From the IMG/VR virus record IMGVR_UViG_3300040856_002504, positions 1-28,903 of that record: a DNA stretch of 28,903 bases; one strand, given 5' to 3'. The DNA comes from a virus. Below the pieces are notes generated by a model. The model ran no database searches, had not been told where the DNA came from, and saw nothing but the letters and a program-made list of their open reading frames with translations. Position numbers and translations under genes: made by a program. Shown here piece by piece: positions 26,083 through 28,903 of the stretch (its first letter is position 1; the number at the start of each line of letters is the position of its first letter).

Positions 26083-28903
26083 ATGATTTTTAAATACTTA
26101 AAACAGACACTCAGTGTCTTATTCTTACTTCCTGTGCTCTTTTTTAGTGCAGAAGTAAAATCACAGTGCGATGTTTTTATAGAACCTGGCTCTGTAAATG
26201 TGATAGACAACGGTAGTGGTGTTAAATTTGAGTTTCAAATAACAAATAACTCAGGTGTAGATTGGTATGGTGACGATTTAAAGTTATTTTGGTCACTCAA
26301 TTCAAGTGTACCTATATGGAACATCGACTACACCGATAATACTGCTTCACCACCTATTGCTGATGGTGAAACACGAACAATAAAAACCCCATGGTTTGAT
26401 TTTCCTAACCTACCTTCTTGGTTTCCTGAAGACCCAGGACCTGGTGGTGCGTTAGACGATAACTGGGTGGAAGCTTACGAATGGCCGTATTGGTCGGTAA
26501 CTCCTAATGGTTTTGATGGTACGTGGTCACAATTTAACCTTAGATTAGGAAGTTGTGGATTGGCCGATGGTGCGTGGGTTTATAATTCAGATGGTACACC
26601 ATATTACGGTCCATTTGATAGTGAATGTCCTGATGTAAATGAAGATGCGTTATGTGATTGTGACGTGGATTTTATCGGATTTGACCCAGTAACATATGAC
26701 GCTAGTATCGCAGTTATATCTCATTGGAACTGTGGTCAACCTCTAAATAGTGGTTCTCAGTCCGCGGAAATGGACCATGTAAATATGATACAAATTGGTG
26801 CTCATATACCAGGTTGGGATTACAGTTGGGGTTGTACCGCGGCTGAATATCATGTTGGTTGGACATGGGATAATCCGATACCTGGTTTTAATGAATATTA
26901 TGCTGGTGACACAATTAACTATAATTTATTTAGTGATGAAACAACCTATGACGATTGTTTTGAATCTTTGTTACAGTCAGATACCTTATCATCGTGTTTA
27001 GAGGTAGTTCTGTGGCAAATAAATTACTCCCAAACCTATCATATGGGTGATTTTCCTGACGGGTGGGCAGCAACTTGTGGTACATGTAATGACCAAACAC
27101 AAATGTATCCTGACATTTCTATGAATTTAAATTCGTTAAATGTATGTGAAGCACCACCACCTTTATATCCAGGTTGTATAGACCCTGAAGCGGAAAATTA
27201 TGATGAAACTGCAGATTTTGATGATGGTTCATGTGATTACCCACCTATTTTTGGTTGTACAAACCCTGTCGCTTGTAATTATGATTCTAACGCAACACAA
27301 AATGACGGGTCTTGTGTAACTTGTGAAAATACCTATGAAGAAGGAGTTGCAGGTTGTGGACAAAGTACATGGGAATGGTATATCACTCTTTTTGATTGTA
27401 ACCCAGGGTGTACTGACCCCTCAGCATCAAACTACGACCCTGAAGCCGAAAACGATGATGGTAGTTGTGAATATCTATCTCCTGATGCAGGCGCTAAGGT
27501 TAACACTTTAAACACTCTTTGTATTGATGGTCAACCATCTAATTTGGTTAATATTGTAGTGAGTAATTTCAACACAGGAGGTTTTAACGCTACAGATACT
27601 TTATTTAATTATTGTGTAGAAGTACCTGAATTAGGTCTTGATAGTTGTTTAAATGGTTATTTGTTTGGTGGTAGTTGGATTGAGCCAGGTGGGGGTCAAA
27701 TGATATGGCCAAATGTATATATACCTGATACAATACCTCAAATAACTGTAAATGTTTATTATGCTGAGGACGAAATAGAAGAGTATAGTTTTAATAACAC
27801 ATTTGTTTATCAAAACATATTTCAAGACACTGATGTTTGTATTATACCAGGTTGCACTGACCCCGAAGCTACTAACTACGACCCTGACGCAACAGAAGAT
27901 GATGGGAGTTGTGACTACTTTATTGATTTATCAATAGATAGTTTAAGTATAAATGAATTCTGTGATGAATTTACCCCTTACTGGGTACCAACAATACATC
28001 TATCTAATTTAAGTAATCAGACTATAGATGAATATTGTATTAAAGTACAAGTATTAGGTCAAACAAATGACACTTTATGTTTTAGTGGTACCGATTATTC
28101 GTTACCACCTTTTGGTACTCTTTCTTTTGATTGGCCGAATCCAATATATTCATATGGTACAATTAGTGTCCACGTATTAGATGTTAATGGTGAAAATCCA
28201 AGTCCTTTAATAGGTTATGGATTTGATGATAACTTATCTAATAATACTTTAGTTGTTGGGTTATCCAGTTTTACTATTAATTGTGATGTGTTAGGATGTA
28301 CTGACGATACAGCAAATAACTACAATCCTGACGCCAACGTAGATAACGGTTCTTGTACTTATGATATTACAGAATTAACTTATGTCGGTGCTGAATGTTT
28401 TGTGGATTGTGATGTAGATGGACCTTATTGGTATGTGGTCACGACTTGGACAAATACAGGAAATGTTGAAATAACTGATTTTTGTTCAGAATGGGACGTA
28501 ACAGGAGGACAGGGTGATGACATAATGTGTTTTAACGGTAGTCTATTACCTGGTGATACAACATCTCTTCAGTATGGTCCTTACAATGTTGATGTAGGTC
28601 TTATTGCATGGGCTTATGTGACAGAAATAAATGGGGTCACGTTTAACCCCCCATTAGAAAATTATGAAACATTATATTGTTTTGGTGAAGCTCAAGCAAG
28701 TTGTGTTTATGGTTGTATGGATGTGACGGCTAATAACTATAATCCTGATGCCGATTTTGATGATGGTTCTTGTACTTATGATGTCTTAGGTTGTACTGAC
28801 AATACTGCGAATAACTACAATCCTGACGCTAACGTAGATGATGGTTCTTGTACTTATGATGTATTAGGTTGTACTGACCCTGACGCTGAAAATTACAACC
28901 CTG
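26083..28903 (+). CDS. Secreted repeat protein or adhesin with GCTDP repeats (3' end cut by window)
   Basis: An open frame runs from the ATG at 26083 for 940 codons to the right edge. It starts with a signal peptide (MIFKYLKQTLSVLFLLPVLF, cleavage near SAEVKS-Q). A Trp/Asp-rich N-terminal region of about 340 residues follows, then repeats of the form GCTDPxAxNYxP...DDGSC (eight starts; see the repeat entry). Between the repeats are Ig/CARDB-like beta domains. Such Cys-paired repeats (probably Ca-binding, by the spaced Asp/Asn) occur in exported surface proteins of marine Flavobacteriia. Phage tail fibres are not exported by the Sec route, so the signal peptide is odd. It may serve surface display or exclusion, or reflect a captured host gene. 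Promoter type is late. Confidence 0.82.
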   Translation, partial: MIFKYLKQTLSVLFLLPVLFFSAEVKSQCDVFIEPGSVNVIDNGSGVKFEFQITNNSGVDWYGDDLKLFWSLNSSVPIWNIDYTDNTASPPIADGETRTIKTPWFDFPNLPSWFPEDPGPGGALDDNWVEAYEWPYWSVTPNGFDGTWSQFNLRLGSCGLADGAWVYNSDGTPYYGPFDSECPDVNEDALCDCDVDFIGFDPVTYDASIAVISHWNCGQPLNSGSQSAEMDHVNMIQIGAHIPGWDYSWGCTAAEYHVGWTWDNPIPGFNEYYAGDTINYNLFSDETTYDDCFESLLQSDTLSSCLEVVLWQINYSQTYHMGDFPDGWAATCGTCNDQTQMYPDISMNLNSLNVCEAPPPLYPGCIDPEAENYDETADFDDGSCDYPPIFGCTNPVACNYDSNATQNDGSCVTCENTYEEGVAGCGQSTWEWYITLFDCNPGCTDPSASNYDPEAENDDGSCEYLSPDAGAKVNTLNTLCIDGQPSNLVNIVVSNFNTGGFNATDTLFNYCVEVPELGLDSCLNGYLFGGSWIEPGGGQMIWPNVYIPDTIPQITVNVYYAEDEIEEYSFNNTFVYQNIFQDTDVCIIPGCTDPEATNYDPDATEDDGSCDYFIDLSIDSLSINEFCDEFTPYWVPTIHLSNLSNQTIDEYCIKVQVLGQTNDTLCFSGTDYSLPPFGTLSFDWPNPIYSYGTISVHVLDVNGENPSPLIGYGFDDNLSNNTLVVGLSSFTINCDVLGCTDDTANNYNPDANVDNGSCTYDITELTYVGAECFVDCDVDGPYWYVVTTWTNTGNVEITDFCSEWDVTGGQGDDIMCFNGSLLPGDTTSLQYGPYNVDVGLIAWAYVTEINGVTFNPPLENYETLYCFGEAQASCVYGCMDVTANNYNPDADFDDGSCTYDVLGCTDNTANNYNPDANVDDGSCTYDVLGCTDPDAENYNP
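27172..28903 (+). repeat. GCTDP / DDGSC protein repeats, eight starts
   Basis: Repeat units of about 23 residues begin near 27172, 27253, 27406, 27851, 28293, 28711, 28789 and 28867 (the last cut by the edge). Units 5-7 end DDGSCTYD or DNGSCTYD. The last three are adjacent and nearly identical at DNA level, suggesting recent expansion, whereas earlier ones are separated by Ig-like domains. Confidence 0.88.

Noticed and set aside
26795-27511. Short plus-strand ORFs inside the adhesin region
   Set aside because: They lie in other frames of the long repeat protein whose frame is open from 26083 to the edge.
27172-28903. CRISPR-like periodicity in the right-hand repeats
   Set aside because: The repeats are coding, irregularly spaced, in frame, and encode a conserved protein motif, so this is not a CRISPR array.

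Overview
The window looks like part of a lytic, T4-like (myovirus) phage genome whose host is a member of Bacteroidota, probably a marine flavobacterium. The phage identity rests on a T4-type head module on the minus strand: terminase large subunit, portal, prohead protease, scaffold and major capsid protein. The host inference rests on four signals: (i) the tmRNA matches the Bacteroidetes layout and has a GGC resume codon; (ii) five plus-strand transcription units start with TTG/TTTG-N19-21-TAnnTTTG, the Bacteroidetes housekeeping promoter; (iii) genes are preceded by A-rich stretches and not by Shine-Dalgarno sequences; (iv) the right edge encodes a secreted protein with GCTDP...DDGSC repeats typical of marine Flavobacteriia. 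The DNA is AT-rich and tightly packed. No stretch over 300 bases lacks a gene.

Layout. 1-15467, mostly minus strand: head assembly and associated genes, read right to left. These are a UVR-motif protein, a KTSC protein, a nucleotidyltransferase-fold protein, a 56-residue ORF, a chain of four overlapping acidic or repetitive proteins, terminase, portal, a coiled-coil protein, two small membrane proteins, a 147-residue protein, prohead protease, a 69-residue protein, scaffold, and a major capsid gene cut by the left edge. A plus-strand gene for ribosomal protein bS21 sits inside this block at 4390. 15640-18975, plus strand: one operon of a SAM methyltransferase, a GT25-like glycosyltransferase and a ClpC-type AAA+ unfoldase. 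19042-20121: an M20/peptidase-T-like metallopeptidase. 20118-23428, minus: two large proteins, probably virion-associated. 23485 onward, plus: a secreted CAP-domain protein, a tmRNA, a zinc-motif protein, a holin-like protein, an HNH endonuclease and a secreted repeat adhesin that runs off the right edge.

Two promoter classes can be seen. Host-type TAnnTTTG promoters drive the Clp operon, the peptidase, the CAP gene, the tmRNA and the zinc protein. A different directional motif, TATTTAT(A/T), lies 4-39 bases before the start codon of many head genes and of bS21, the holin-like gene and the adhesin. It is most likely the late promoter of this phage.

The most striking content is a translation and protein-turnover set: phage-encoded bS21, a tmRNA with an unusual 21-codon tag reading frame ending in VYAA and holding an extra hairpin, a ClpC-like unfoldase with a ClpP-docking tripeptide but no N-domain, a divergently transcribed UVR-motif (McsA-like) protein, and a peptidase-T-like enzyme. 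Together they could tag stalled products, unfold and degrade them with host ClpP, and finish the resulting peptides. That combined role is inference.
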